Shown: positions 1 through 7,218, numbered from the stretch's first letter. The stretch is 8,451 nucleotides of DNA from Candidatus Woesebacteria bacterium (GCA_020057765.1 JAGVFE010000105.1:1-8451), one strand, 5' to 3'. Program-made: numbers and translations. Notes: a model not told the origin generated them from the sequence alone.

Positions 1-759
1 AAGAACGGGTCCGATGCCGCGGCCCGCATTTTGGCGGGCTTCATTAATATCGATGACGGTTTTAATGTTAAATTTTTTGGCAAGATAGGTAAACTTCGTG
101 GCAATTGCGTCTGCATCTTTAAAATGCGCTATCTTCATGGTCGGCCCGACCGGAATATCTAAAATGAGATGATTGGCCCCCGAAGCGATTTTTTTGGCCA
201 TAACTGAAACAACAATTTTGTCATAACTTTCAAATGCCAATGGCTGCTCAACTTGGATAAGAATATCGTCAGCAGGAGCCAGCCCCAAATGTCCTCCCCA
301 CACGATGCAGCCACCGGCTTTTTCAACCAGATGCTGAATTTGCGAAGGAGAAAACGTCACCGGGGCAACCACCTCCATGGTGTCAGCAGTCCCCGATGGC
401 GATGTTATAGCCCGGGATGACGTTTTTGGGATTTTAAATCCTGCGGCGGCAATGATAGGAACCAAGATCATCGTCGTCCTCGTACCGGCAACCCCGCCGG
501 TTGAGTGTTTGTCAGCAACCACTCCGGCAAAGTGGAGTCTTGGCCCGGTATCCACCATTGCCTTCGTCAGAAAATACAGTTCGTTGTCGGAAAATCCTTC
601 TTTAAATCCTGCGGCGGCAAAGTATGTCGTCAAAACCGGCCCGAGTTTTTCTTTGCTAATCTCATCCATGATGGCAAAAATTTCATGGTACGAAAGCTGT
701 TTGCCGACGAGCTTTTTTTTAATGGCTTCAACGGCTTCTTGTCCGTGGTCGTGTAACAT
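1..759 (-). CDS. deoA: AMP phosphorylase / thymidine phosphorylase family (DeoA-like), C-terminus cut by window edge
   Basis: Nucleoside/nucleotide phosphorylase of the thymidine phosphorylase superfamily. The subtype looks like AMP phosphorylase, which splits AMP and phosphate into adenine and ribose-1,5-bisphosphate, the first step of the archaeal-type AMP salvage route. Seen: the first 253 residues; the phosphate-binding motif KHSTGG followed by AGT; the stretch SSRAITSPSGTADTMEV, which is AMP-phosphorylase-like and differs from the GRGLGHTGGTLDKLE type of E. coli DeoA; then LAPADDILI and GRGIGP near the edge. The start is ATG at 759-757. The frame upstream closes at a TGA (796-798) with no other start between, so the extra N-terminal domain of about 84 residues found in archaeal AMP phosphorylases is absent. 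The gene begins four bases after the sortase stop and is the last operon gene seen. Family confidence is high; substrate (AMP or a nucleoside) is inference. Confidence 0.88.
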   Translation of the reverse strand, partial: MLHDHGQEAVEAIKKKLVGKQLSYHEIFAIMDEISKEKLGPVLTTYFAAAGFKEGFSDNELYFLTKAMVDTGPRLHFAGVVADKHSTGGVAGTRTTMILVPIIAAAGFKIPKTSSRAITSPSGTADTMEVVAPVTFSPSQIQHLVEKAGGCIVWGGHLGLAPADDILIQVEQPLAFESYDKIVVSVMAKKIASGANHLILDIPVGPTMKIAHFKDADAIATKFTYLAKKFNIKTVIDINEARQNAGRGIGPVL

Positions 760-763
760 ATGA

Positions 764-1492
764 TCAGGTCGACGGCGGCTTAATGAGCTTGGCTTTCACA
801 TTAAGACGCTTCCAATATGTTCCCGGCGGCACACAGGTGATGAGCGTCAAGTATGAGTCGTCAAACTTTTGCTCAAGCGACGAAAGGTCGTTTGGTTCGG
901 TGACAACCATATCATAAACCTGATAGCGGTAGGTGATATTGTCGTAGTTTATAAAAATATCATCGCCGATCTTGATCGTTGGCAGAGTAGAAAAAATCGT
1001 TTTATAATTGGCCGGATCAAAAAATTGCGGCAATACCGAGTGACCGAAGATAACCGTCGTCCCGTACTCGCCGGGCAATCCGGTACCGCCATAGTGAATC
1101 AAGCTTTTGTTGAGATCATCGCCGGCAATGGTTACGAGTGCATCTTTTATCTTCAGTTTGGGAATAGACGATGAATATACCGTCACCGGAGCAACAATTT
1201 TCTTTTGCGGAAACGTCGGGAACCAAATATTGGGATTGGTATAATCAGCGCCTCCTTCCCCTGTCGCTGCAAAAATTACGGGCGCCGCAACGACGGACCC
1301 AACCGGAGACACCACTGCTGATAGAAATGGCGCAGTTATAATCGTAAACGAAACAATAGGCCACATGGCCCAAACCAGAACCGCCGCTCCAATGCTCATG
1401 AGGAGAAATGAAACAACGATAGATTTCCCCTTCCGTATCGAAACGGCAACTGTGTTTGTTGGTGGAGCTTTAATGTATTGATAAAGAGCCAT
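764..1492 (-). CDS. Sortase family transpeptidase, membrane anchored
   Basis: Cysteine transpeptidase that cuts a sorting signal on exported proteins and joins them to another surface molecule. Seen in 242 residues: a cytoplasmic N-terminus with basic residues (R20, K21, K23); a membrane segment at about residues 25-53; a linker of about 50 residues; and a sortase beta-barrel from about residue 98. The catalytic triad is present: H151 in VIFGHS, C220 in TLITC and R229 in KRL. The C-x-P-x-G-x4-R-L spacing is like that of class C (pilin-type) sortases, but this is weak evidence for class. The gene starts three bases after the stop of the 719-residue envelope protein and ends with TGA just before the phosphorylase start. 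No LPxTG-like substrate is encoded in the window, so substrate and acceptor are unknown. No Shine-Dalgarno is seen; start by translational coupling is likely. Confidence 0.92.
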   Translation of the reverse strand: MALYQYIKAPPTNTVAVSIRKGKSIVVSFLLMSIGAAVLVWAMWPIVSFTIITAPFLSAVVSPVGSVVAAPVIFAATGEGGADYTNPNIWFPTFPQKKIVAPVTVYSSSIPKLKIKDALVTIAGDDLNKSLIHYGGTGLPGEYGTTVIFGHSVLPQFFDPANYKTIFSTLPTIKIGDDIFINYDNITYRYQVYDMVVTEPNDLSSLEQKFDDSYLTLITCVPPGTYWKRLNVKAKLIKPPST

Positions 1493-1495
1493 AAA

Positions 1496-3655
1496 TTATT
1501 CTTGCAATGTAATCGAGATAGAAATATTGTTTTTATTGAATGGCAACAGGATTTTCAATGGCGACCAGCGGAAATCAACTCCCATACCCGAAACACCGGT
1601 AATGCTGCGCAAATATTCTTCTGCTTTTTTAGCAGACTTAGCTGCGAGATCCTTTGCAATATCGGCGGAGTTGAGTGTGGGTAGTGCAGCTCCATGCATG
1701 GTGACGGCTAAACTGATGGAGCCGTCTTTTTTCATCGTCATATTGGATACCTTCATGGTCGTCTGTTCCGACATCAACACGTAACCGGATGGAATCTCGC
1801 CGCTGACCATATCTTTAAAAATAGTGGCGATGTCCTCTTCGCTATATGAAATACCGGTAACGGTGACCGTGATTTTGCCATGCAATTCCTTGGCCTCCTG
1901 ATCCAATTCTTGCTGAAACGTTTTTTCGGTCAGCGAAGATTTGATCGTGGCATCAATGAGCTTTTCTTTGCCGGCGACGCCACTGGCCAGCTCAGCCTTG
2001 GCCTTTTCCACCAGATCCGCGGTCAGGACTTTTACCAGCGCATCATAGTCTGCGCGCGACACCACCGTCACTTCCTTGCTGCTTCCTCCGGTAAACGGTT
2101 TTTCGTTACGGGCAATCACCGTACTTGTCGAAATGTCCTTGACACTAAACTCTGTGCTCCCGGAGACGTTGCCTTGCGATCCAAGTTTTACTGCAGTAAT
2201 TGTGGCGTTGGCTTTACTTGGATTAATGGAGTAATCTATACCAACGCTTGCTGAAGCAACGGATACATCATCGTCCAATGTAAACGACAAAGTTCCCGAA
2301 TTAAGTGCTATCCCTTTTTTCAATTGTTGACTGCTTAAAGATCTGTTATAAATCGTCACAGTCCCCTTTGCCGGATCGCCGATGTCTTTTTTACCGGCAA
2401 CAGCCATTGTTTTCTCGCCGCTGACGACTTTTTCCTGATTTTTGCCCGGTATCATTTTGGTTGCGCTATCTGCTACTGTTGCGGTAGGATTGACGGTCAA
2501 CGTCGTTGTTTTTTCCAGAACTTTGGGTAATATTTGTATCGTCACCAACGCGTGTGGGATAAACCATAGATATAAACCTACCAATAATATGACGATAACC
2601 AGAAATCCAACAATCGGTAATCCGCCAATGGGTAAATGAATGGATCTGAATACTTCGCCTACTCGATCAAAAGATATACTCGGAATAACAAATTTAGGAA
2701 GTACAACCTTCCTCTTCTGCATTTCCTTTTCATCCTCTTGTTCGCTTTGAACTTTTTCTAGCACATCCCTCCCTTTTGCAAACCCCAACGACTCCGGCTC
2801 CACCATGACTACATTTGATTCTTCCTCAGCCACAGGCTCTCCTCCGGCAATTACCTCGCTTTCGAGAACTTCCGCTCCCGTGTCAACCTCTGCCCCCAAT
2901 CCCTCCGCCATCTCTCCTGCACCGGCAAGACTGACGGCCTCAACGCCAAATGTTTTAGGCAGGATATCAATTTTGGGGAAGTGCAAAAACGACACCCGTG
3001 TCGGCCACGGATGTTTCAACAGGGTATTCCGTAGCTCTTCCAGATTGACCGCGTCAGTGCCATACAGCAGCATGCGCGACGGCAACACTTCTATGTCTTT
3101 CCACGATTTGAGCGTCACTTCCAATTGCGCGACAATTTCATCGGCATCAATCGTCGCTTGACCGGCTAGCATACCAACTTTATACAGCGACACGGTCACT
3201 TTTCCGTCCGACACGGCCAGAAGAATGACGGTAGGAGGCACACCCTCATCGGTTTTGAGTTTATTCATAAGCGCCTGCGGCAAAGATACAAACCCAATCG
3301 CCGTCAGATCCAGTTCTTTACAGAGATTTTTCACCTGCAGCCGCGCTTTGGGATCGATATCGCCGGTGGGAGTTAAATATAAAGAAGAAAGCCCAAGGAC
3401 GACATTGTGAAGATCTCCTACTGACCCGTCTTGGTCTAAAGCAGAAAACGAGCGGTCACCGGCCTCTATCCTGGCTTCCCAACTGTCTTTTTCAAGCCGT
3501 TGTATGTTGGATGCAACGAGCGTTGGCCGGCCGCGCTCACCCACAGACCAGACTGCAGACTGCACATACAACTCGTCTAACACCAAGGAGAGAAACCGCG
3601 GGGCGGCTGGCGGGGCCTTATGAACCAATCGATCAAAAACGGCAGGCAGCTTCAT
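1496..3655 (-). CDS. Single-pass envelope protein: actin-like (FtsA/PilM-type) cytoplasmic domain, TM helix, baseplate-J-like outer domain
   Basis: A 719-residue protein with a layout met in Patescibacteria genomes, often annotated as baseplate J-like or hypothetical. Seen: residues about 18-240 alternate beta strands and helices in a way that suggests a degenerate ASKHA fold (FLSLVLDELYVQSAVWSV, TVILLAVSDGKVTVSLY, MLLYGTD). Residues about 240-320 form a low-complexity, Glu-rich linker. A strong membrane helix lies at about 344-366. The outer part has a beta-rich section (about 427-500, from KGTVTIYNRS to GSQGNVSGSTEF) and then FTGGSSKEVTVVSRADYDAL, which together resemble Baseplate_J domains. 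A helical section (about 540-590) and two further beta-rich sections follow. The start ATG is two bases after the alaS stop; the sortase follows three bases after its end. Role is inference: a cytoplasm-to-surface scaffold for an appendage or surface layer. The ASKHA call is moderate, the J-domain call better, the single membrane span clear. Confidence 0.75.
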   Translation of the reverse strand: MKLPAVFDRLVHKAPPAAPRFLSLVLDELYVQSAVWSVGERGRPTLVASNIQRLEKDSWEARIEAGDRSFSALDQDGSVGDLHNVVLGLSSLYLTPTGDIDPKARLQVKNLCKELDLTAIGFVSLPQALMNKLKTDEGVPPTVILLAVSDGKVTVSLYKVGMLAGQATIDADEIVAQLEVTLKSWKDIEVLPSRMLLYGTDAVNLEELRNTLLKHPWPTRVSFLHFPKIDILPKTFGVEAVSLAGAGEMAEGLGAEVDTGAEVLESEVIAGGEPVAEEESNVVMVEPESLGFAKGRDVLEKVQSEQEDEKEMQKRKVVLPKFVIPSISFDRVGEVFRSIHLPIGGLPIVGFLVIVILLVGLYLWFIPHALVTIQILPKVLEKTTTLTVNPTATVADSATKMIPGKNQEKVVSGEKTMAVAGKKDIGDPAKGTVTIYNRSLSSQQLKKGIALNSGTLSFTLDDDVSVASASVGIDYSINPSKANATITAVKLGSQGNVSGSTEFSVKDISTSTVIARNEKPFTGGSSKEVTVVSRADYDALVKVLTADLVEKAKAELASGVAGKEKLIDATIKSSLTEKTFQQELDQEAKELHGKITVTVTGISYSEEDIATIFKDMVSGEIPSGYVLMSEQTTMKVSNMTMKKDGSISLAVTMHGAALPTLNSADIAKDLAAKSAKKAEEYLRSITGVSGMGVDFRWSPLKILLPFNKNNISISITLQE

Positions 3656-3657
3656 AT

Positions 3658-5454
3658 TTATTGAAGCATCGCATAAATGCGACGCACTCCCGCTCCCAAT
3701 GCTTCTCCTTTGACTATTGTAAAGTGACCCAGTGTGCCTGTAAAGGAAACGTGCGGCCCACCGCAGATCTCTTTACTAAATGAGCCAATTGAATAGACTT
3801 TTACCTTATCTCCATATCGCTCGCCAAAAAACGCAAGCGCGCCGCTGTTGAGTGCTTCCTCTTTATCCATCACCACAAAAGTCACGGCAAGGTCTTCTTT
3901 GATTTTTTCATTCACTAATCCCTCTACTCCCTCTAATTCTTCATTCGTGAGTTTACCAGGATGGGAGAAATCAAACCGCAGCCGCTCGGCGGTTATATTG
4001 CTTCCTTTTTGTCCTACGTGCTCACCCAATACCTTACGAAGAGCAGCATGTAACAGATGTGTTGCAGTGTGAAGTTGTGTCGTTTTCTCACCATGATCCG
4101 CAAGCCCTCCCTTAAACATACCCCTTGCTGCGGTACGAGAAAGTTCTTGATGTTTTTTGAATTCTTCTTCAAACTGGGCTCGTGCAACTTGTTGACCTTT
4201 TTCCCGCGCTATTTCTTCTGTCATCTCCCAGGGGAAGCCGTAGGATTCGTATAAATAAAAAGCAATTTTTCCATCAAGTGTTTTGACTTTTTCTATTTCA
4301 GAGAGCCCCCGCTCAAGTGACTTGCCAAAGCGCAACGCCTCTTCTTGGAGAATAACTGCGATGGCATCAGTCTGCTGGAGCACCTCTGGATATGCTTCTT
4401 TATAAATTTCTGCCACTGGAGCAACGAGTTTCCCCACGTACAAAAAATCATGAGTTAATCCAAGTTGTCGGCCATACAGGAGCGAACGCCGGATGAGTCG
4501 ACGCAGAACATATCCTTGTGTTTTGTTTGACGGGATAACTCCATCCGCACTCATCATCACCGCCGCTTTGACGTGATCGCAAATAATCCGCATCGCTCGG
4601 GTTTCCTCGGCAACTGCTCCATATTTTTTCCCGGTCAATGCTTCAATATATCGATACAGTGAAGTAAACATGTCCGTTTGAAAGATATCAGGGTTGTCTA
4701 TGGTTGCCGCTGTCAGACGCTCGAGCCCACCGCCGAAGTCAACATTTTTATTGGGAAGCTCCGCCAGCGTTCCATCGTCTTTTTTGACATACTGCATAAA
4801 AACCGAGTTGGCAATCTCCAGGTATCTGCCGCAGTCGCAGTTGGGGTGGCATGGTTGATCTTTACATTGAGAGCTTTCATGAATCTTGCGTTCTGGCCCA
4901 AAGTCAAAAAACATCTCGCTGTCCGGTCCTCCCGGCTCACCCGGCGGCATTTTTTCCGGTTCACCGGAACGGGACCACCAATTCTTTTTGGCTCCATAGA
5001 AAAAAATGCGGTCATCTGAAAATCCCAGGCTTTTCCAAATTTCAACAGATTCTTCATCTCTGGGTACATCTTTCGTGCCTTCAAAAACCGACACGCATAA
5101 CCGTTGGGGGTCCAGCCCGAGTTCTTTGGTTAAAAATTCAAAAATCCACGGGAGTTGCTCTTTTTTAAAATAATCACCCAAAGACCAGTTGCCGAGCATT
5201 TCAAAAAAAGTGGTATGCCGGTTGTCACCGACTTCTTCAATGTCTGGTGCGCGGAATGATTTTTGACTGTTCACTAAGCGTTTTCCTGCCGGATGCGTCT
5301 GGCCAAGAAGGTACGGAACCAACGGCTGCATGCCGCTTGAATTAAACAGCGTCGTTGGGTCATTCTCCGGCACTATGGGTGCTGAGGGAATCACCGCATG
5401 CCCACGGGATTGGTAGAACTCAAGAAATTTCCGTCGAATCTCACTGGATTGCAT
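3658..5454 (-). CDS. alaS: Alanine--tRNA ligase, short form lacking the editing beta-barrel and C-Ala domain
   Basis: Charges tRNA-Ala with alanine in the cytoplasm; 598 residues from the chosen ATG, against about 875 in E. coli. Seen: class II motif 1 region (TTLFNSSGMQPL, 34-45), motif 2 (R79-HTTFFEMLGNWS), motif 3 (GGGLERLTA), the tRNA-recognition helices (YVLRRLIRRSLLYGR), and an editing core with HTATH (H462, H466), Q482 and CGGPH (C564, H568). A Cys cluster (CKDQPCHPNCDC) precedes RYLEIANSVFMQY. The protein ends at GVRRIYAMLQ, just after the editing core, so C-Ala is absent. About 100 residues carrying the usual TPFYAESGGQ-type beta-barrel before HTATH are also missing. ATG 5454 is preferred to an in-frame TTG at 5475 because a TATAAT hexamer lies between them and the motif alignment begins at MQSSEIRRKF. 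First gene of the minus-strand operon. Confidence 0.97.
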   Translation of the reverse strand: MQSSEIRRKFLEFYQSRGHAVIPSAPIVPENDPTTLFNSSGMQPLVPYLLGQTHPAGKRLVNSQKSFRAPDIEEVGDNRHTTFFEMLGNWSLGDYFKKEQLPWIFEFLTKELGLDPQRLCVSVFEGTKDVPRDEESVEIWKSLGFSDDRIFFYGAKKNWWSRSGEPEKMPPGEPGGPDSEMFFDFGPERKIHESSQCKDQPCHPNCDCGRYLEIANSVFMQYVKKDDGTLAELPNKNVDFGGGLERLTAATIDNPDIFQTDMFTSLYRYIEALTGKKYGAVAEETRAMRIICDHVKAAVMMSADGVIPSNKTQGYVLRRLIRRSLLYGRQLGLTHDFLYVGKLVAPVAEIYKEAYPEVLQQTDAIAVILQEEALRFGKSLERGLSEIEKVKTLDGKIAFYLYESYGFPWEMTEEIAREKGQQVARAQFEEEFKKHQELSRTAARGMFKGGLADHGEKTTQLHTATHLLHAALRKVLGEHVGQKGSNITAERLRFDFSHPGKLTNEELEGVEGLVNEKIKEDLAVTFVVMDKEEALNSGALAFFGERYGDKVKVYSIGSFSKEICGGPHVSFTGTLGHFTIVKGEALGAGVRRIYAMLQ

Positions 5455-5460
5455 AGTGCA

Positions 5461-5488
5461 TTGATTATAGCGCAAAACCAGCTATAGT
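5461..5488 (+). promoter_or_regulatory. Putative sigma-70-type promoter, leaderless, for the 524-residue GT-C/TPR gene
   Basis: TTGATT (5461-5466) and TATAGT (5483-5488) are 16 bases apart, close to the bacterial consensus. The ATG at 5495 lies six bases after the -10 box, just where transcription would begin, so the mRNA should be leaderless. The -35 box overlaps the alaS -10 box on the other strand, so the two promoters probably compete for RNA polymerase. Confidence 0.55.
5464..5469 (-). promoter_or_regulatory. Putative -10 box for the alaS operon (near-leaderless)
   Basis: A perfect TATAAT on the minus strand ends nine bases before the alaS ATG (5454). Transcription starting about seven bases downstream would give a leader of only about 0-3 bases. 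No convincing -35 hexamer is seen 16-18 bases upstream (CGCTAC or similar), so the call rests on the -10 and its position between divergent genes. Confidence 0.5.
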
Positions 5489-5494
5489 AGCGCT

Positions 5495-7069
5495 ATGATT
5501 CGATCATGGAAAATCCTCTTGCTTCTTGCCTGTATCGTACTCATAGTCTACGGCAATGCGCTTCCCAATGGCTTCATCTCCGATGACCTGGCAATTCCTA
5601 AAAACCTCCCGGGGACAACGCTCGCATCCATCATTGCATCGCCCCACATCATCACCCGATCGCTCCTCTATTTTTTTATCTACAAAATCGCAGGCCTTTC
5701 CCCTGCCGCTTTTCGCATCTCCAACGTCTTTATCCACATTGTCAATGTCTGGCTCGTCTATGGACTACTGACACTTCTCACAAAACGAAACATTGCAGCC
5801 ATTGCAGCGCTACTTTTTGCCATCCATCCTATCATGGTGGAATCCGTTACGTGGATTTCCGGGGGGGTCAGTCCACAATACACGCTATTTATACTCCTCA
5901 CTCTTTATTGCTATATTGCCGCAGCCAAGCAAAACGAAAAATCCCTCTATATCCTCTCGCTGTTTTTTGGCTTGTTGTCCCTCGTTTCTGCCGATAAAGC
6001 CATCATCCTTCCCCTGATCCTTGCACTCTATGAAATTTCATTCGGCAATATCCTGCGGTTTTGGAAGCGACTGCTCCCATTTTTTCTTGTTGCTTTTGGT
6101 TTTATCGCACTGTATTGGTCATGGATCGGCACACGGCTGACCGGTTTGCAAACGACGTTCTATCAAAGCGCCACCGCAGTTCGCAACCCACTGCTTTATA
6201 TACCTGAAGCCTTAGCCCAATACATGGAGCTTTTCGTCTGGCCGGTAAACCTAAGTCTTTATCATCCTGATCAACAGCTCACAATGGCAACCCTCATCAC
6301 CAACAGCGCTATTGCACTTGCATATCTTTGTATCACTATCATCGCGTTTTTTCGCTGGCGCGCGTTATTTTTTTTCTTAACATTTTTTCTTCTATCAATC
6401 TCGCCTACGTTGCTGCCGATTCAAGTGACCTGGACGGTAGCGGAGCGTTATGCATACTTAGGAATGGTCGGACTTACAGGAGCTGCTGCATATCTTTTTA
6501 CCCAACTAAAACTTCCTCACCGAGCAATTTATGTCTCTGTGGCCTTAATCGTGTTGCTTCTTTCAACCCGTACTATCCTACGCAATCGGGATTGGCACGA
6601 TGAAATCTCATTTTGGTCGGCCACTGCCAAAACCGCACCAAATCTTCCCAATGTGCATAGCAATCTTGCCGTTGCTCTCGGACAAAAAGGAGACTACCAA
6701 GGGGCCATCAAAGAATTCCAAACGACGATTGCACTCAAGCCGGACTGGGTAGACCCGTATTACAATCTTAGCCTTACCTACCAGCGCGCAGGAAAATTAT
6801 CTGATGCCATTTCGTGGTATCAAAAAACTTTACAACTCAACCCCACGCTCTGGCAGCCCTACCGTAATCTCGCCGAAATTGCCTTCGGAGAAAAAAAATA
6901 TGACGAAGCCATCGCCTATCTTCAAAAAGCCATCGACAACAATCCAACGAACGCCAATCTTTTTGTCAATCTCGCCATCGTTTATCGGGCAAAAGGAGAT
7001 AAAAAAGGAGCCGAATCTGCCATTAATCGGGCGCAAACGATAGATCCCACCAACTCTGCCGCAAATTAA
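5495..7069 (+). CDS. Polytopic membrane protein with C-terminal TPRs, TMTC-like GT-C glycosyltransferase candidate
   Basis: A 524-residue protein. The first roughly 380 residues hold about nine to ten hydrophobic helices; the rest is four TPR units of 34 residues (about 387-522, beginning PNVHSNLAV, VDPYYNLSL, WQPYRNLAE and ANLFVNLAI). The first loop carries an acidic pair (D30, D31 in FISDD), as expected for GT-C enzymes. HPIMVESVTWISG and the later SISPTLLPIQVTWTVAERYAYL resemble the HPVHTEAVAW and P-x-RYLYL motifs of TMTC/DUF1736 proteins. The family uses lipid-linked sugar to O-mannosylate exported proteins, with TPRs on the far side of the membrane. Substrate and sugar are inference. Transcribed away from the alaS operon, from a likely leaderless promoter; ends in TAA with no clear terminator hairpin after it. 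A run of seven G at 5861-5867 stays in frame. Confidence 0.82.
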   Translation: MIRSWKILLLLACIVLIVYGNALPNGFISDDLAIPKNLPGTTLASIIASPHIITRSLLYFFIYKIAGLSPAAFRISNVFIHIVNVWLVYGLLTLLTKRNIAAIAALLFAIHPIMVESVTWISGGVSPQYTLFILLTLYCYIAAAKQNEKSLYILSLFFGLLSLVSADKAIILPLILALYEISFGNILRFWKRLLPFFLVAFGFIALYWSWIGTRLTGLQTTFYQSATAVRNPLLYIPEALAQYMELFVWPVNLSLYHPDQQLTMATLITNSAIALAYLCITIIAFFRWRALFFFLTFFLLSISPTLLPIQVTWTVAERYAYLGMVGLTGAAAYLFTQLKLPHRAIYVSVALIVLLLSTRTILRNRDWHDEISFWSATAKTAPNLPNVHSNLAVALGQKGDYQGAIKEFQTTIALKPDWVDPYYNLSLTYQRAGKLSDAISWYQKTLQLNPTLWQPYRNLAEIAFGEKKYDEAIAYLQKAIDNNPTNANLFVNLAIVYRAKGDKKGAESAINRAQTIDPTNSAAN

Positions 7070-7179
7070 AACATAGCAACAAATAATCTATGCAAATAGT
7101 CAAAAGCGGACAAATAAATAAAGTTACCCCGACCAGATCTACCAAAATTTTCCCCTGTTCATGGTCACCACACCGAAAT

Positions 7180-7209
7180 TTGATCTGAAACAACACAAAA
7201 TAGTAAAAT
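7180..7209 (+). promoter_or_regulatory. Possible near-leaderless promoter of the GNAT-cutA pair
   Basis: TTGATC (7180-7185) and TAAAAT (7204-7209) are 18 bases apart, and the ATG at 7219 is nine bases after the -10-like box. The surrounding 7070-7218 spacer is AT-rich, so a chance match is possible. No Shine-Dalgarno is seen, and I find no other gene or clear terminator in the spacer. Confidence 0.35.
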
Positions 7210-7218
7210 AATAAAGAT

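Noticed and set aside
377..763. Plus-strand ORFs of 128 and 83 codons opposite the phosphorylase gene
   Set aside because: They lie antisense to a strongly conserved enzyme and their translations show no recognisable fold or motif.
1496..3655. Phage or prophage origin because of the baseplate-J-like domain
   Set aside because: No other phage genes are present, the domain is fused to a membrane helix and a cytoplasmic domain, and the gene is embedded in an operon with alaS and a sortase.
4678..5084. ORFs of over 110 codons on both strands within alaS
   Set aside because: The minus-strand one is alaS read in another frame and the plus-strand one is antisense; alaS motifs run unbroken through the region.
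5455..5475. In-frame TTG start at 5475 for alaS, giving seven extra residues
   Set aside because: The added codons include the TATAAT box, and the AlaRS alignment begins at the ATG at 5454; the extension looks like promoter DNA.
5861..5867. Run of seven G as a frameshift or sequencing error in the TPR gene
   Set aside because: The frame and the membrane-protein motifs continue on both sides (WISGGVSPQY), so no error is needed.
7131..7187. Inverted CAGATC/GATCTG pair in the spacer as a terminator for the TPR gene
   Set aside because: Only six bases pair, the loop is over 40 bases and there is no T-run, so it is no better than chance in AT-rich DNA.
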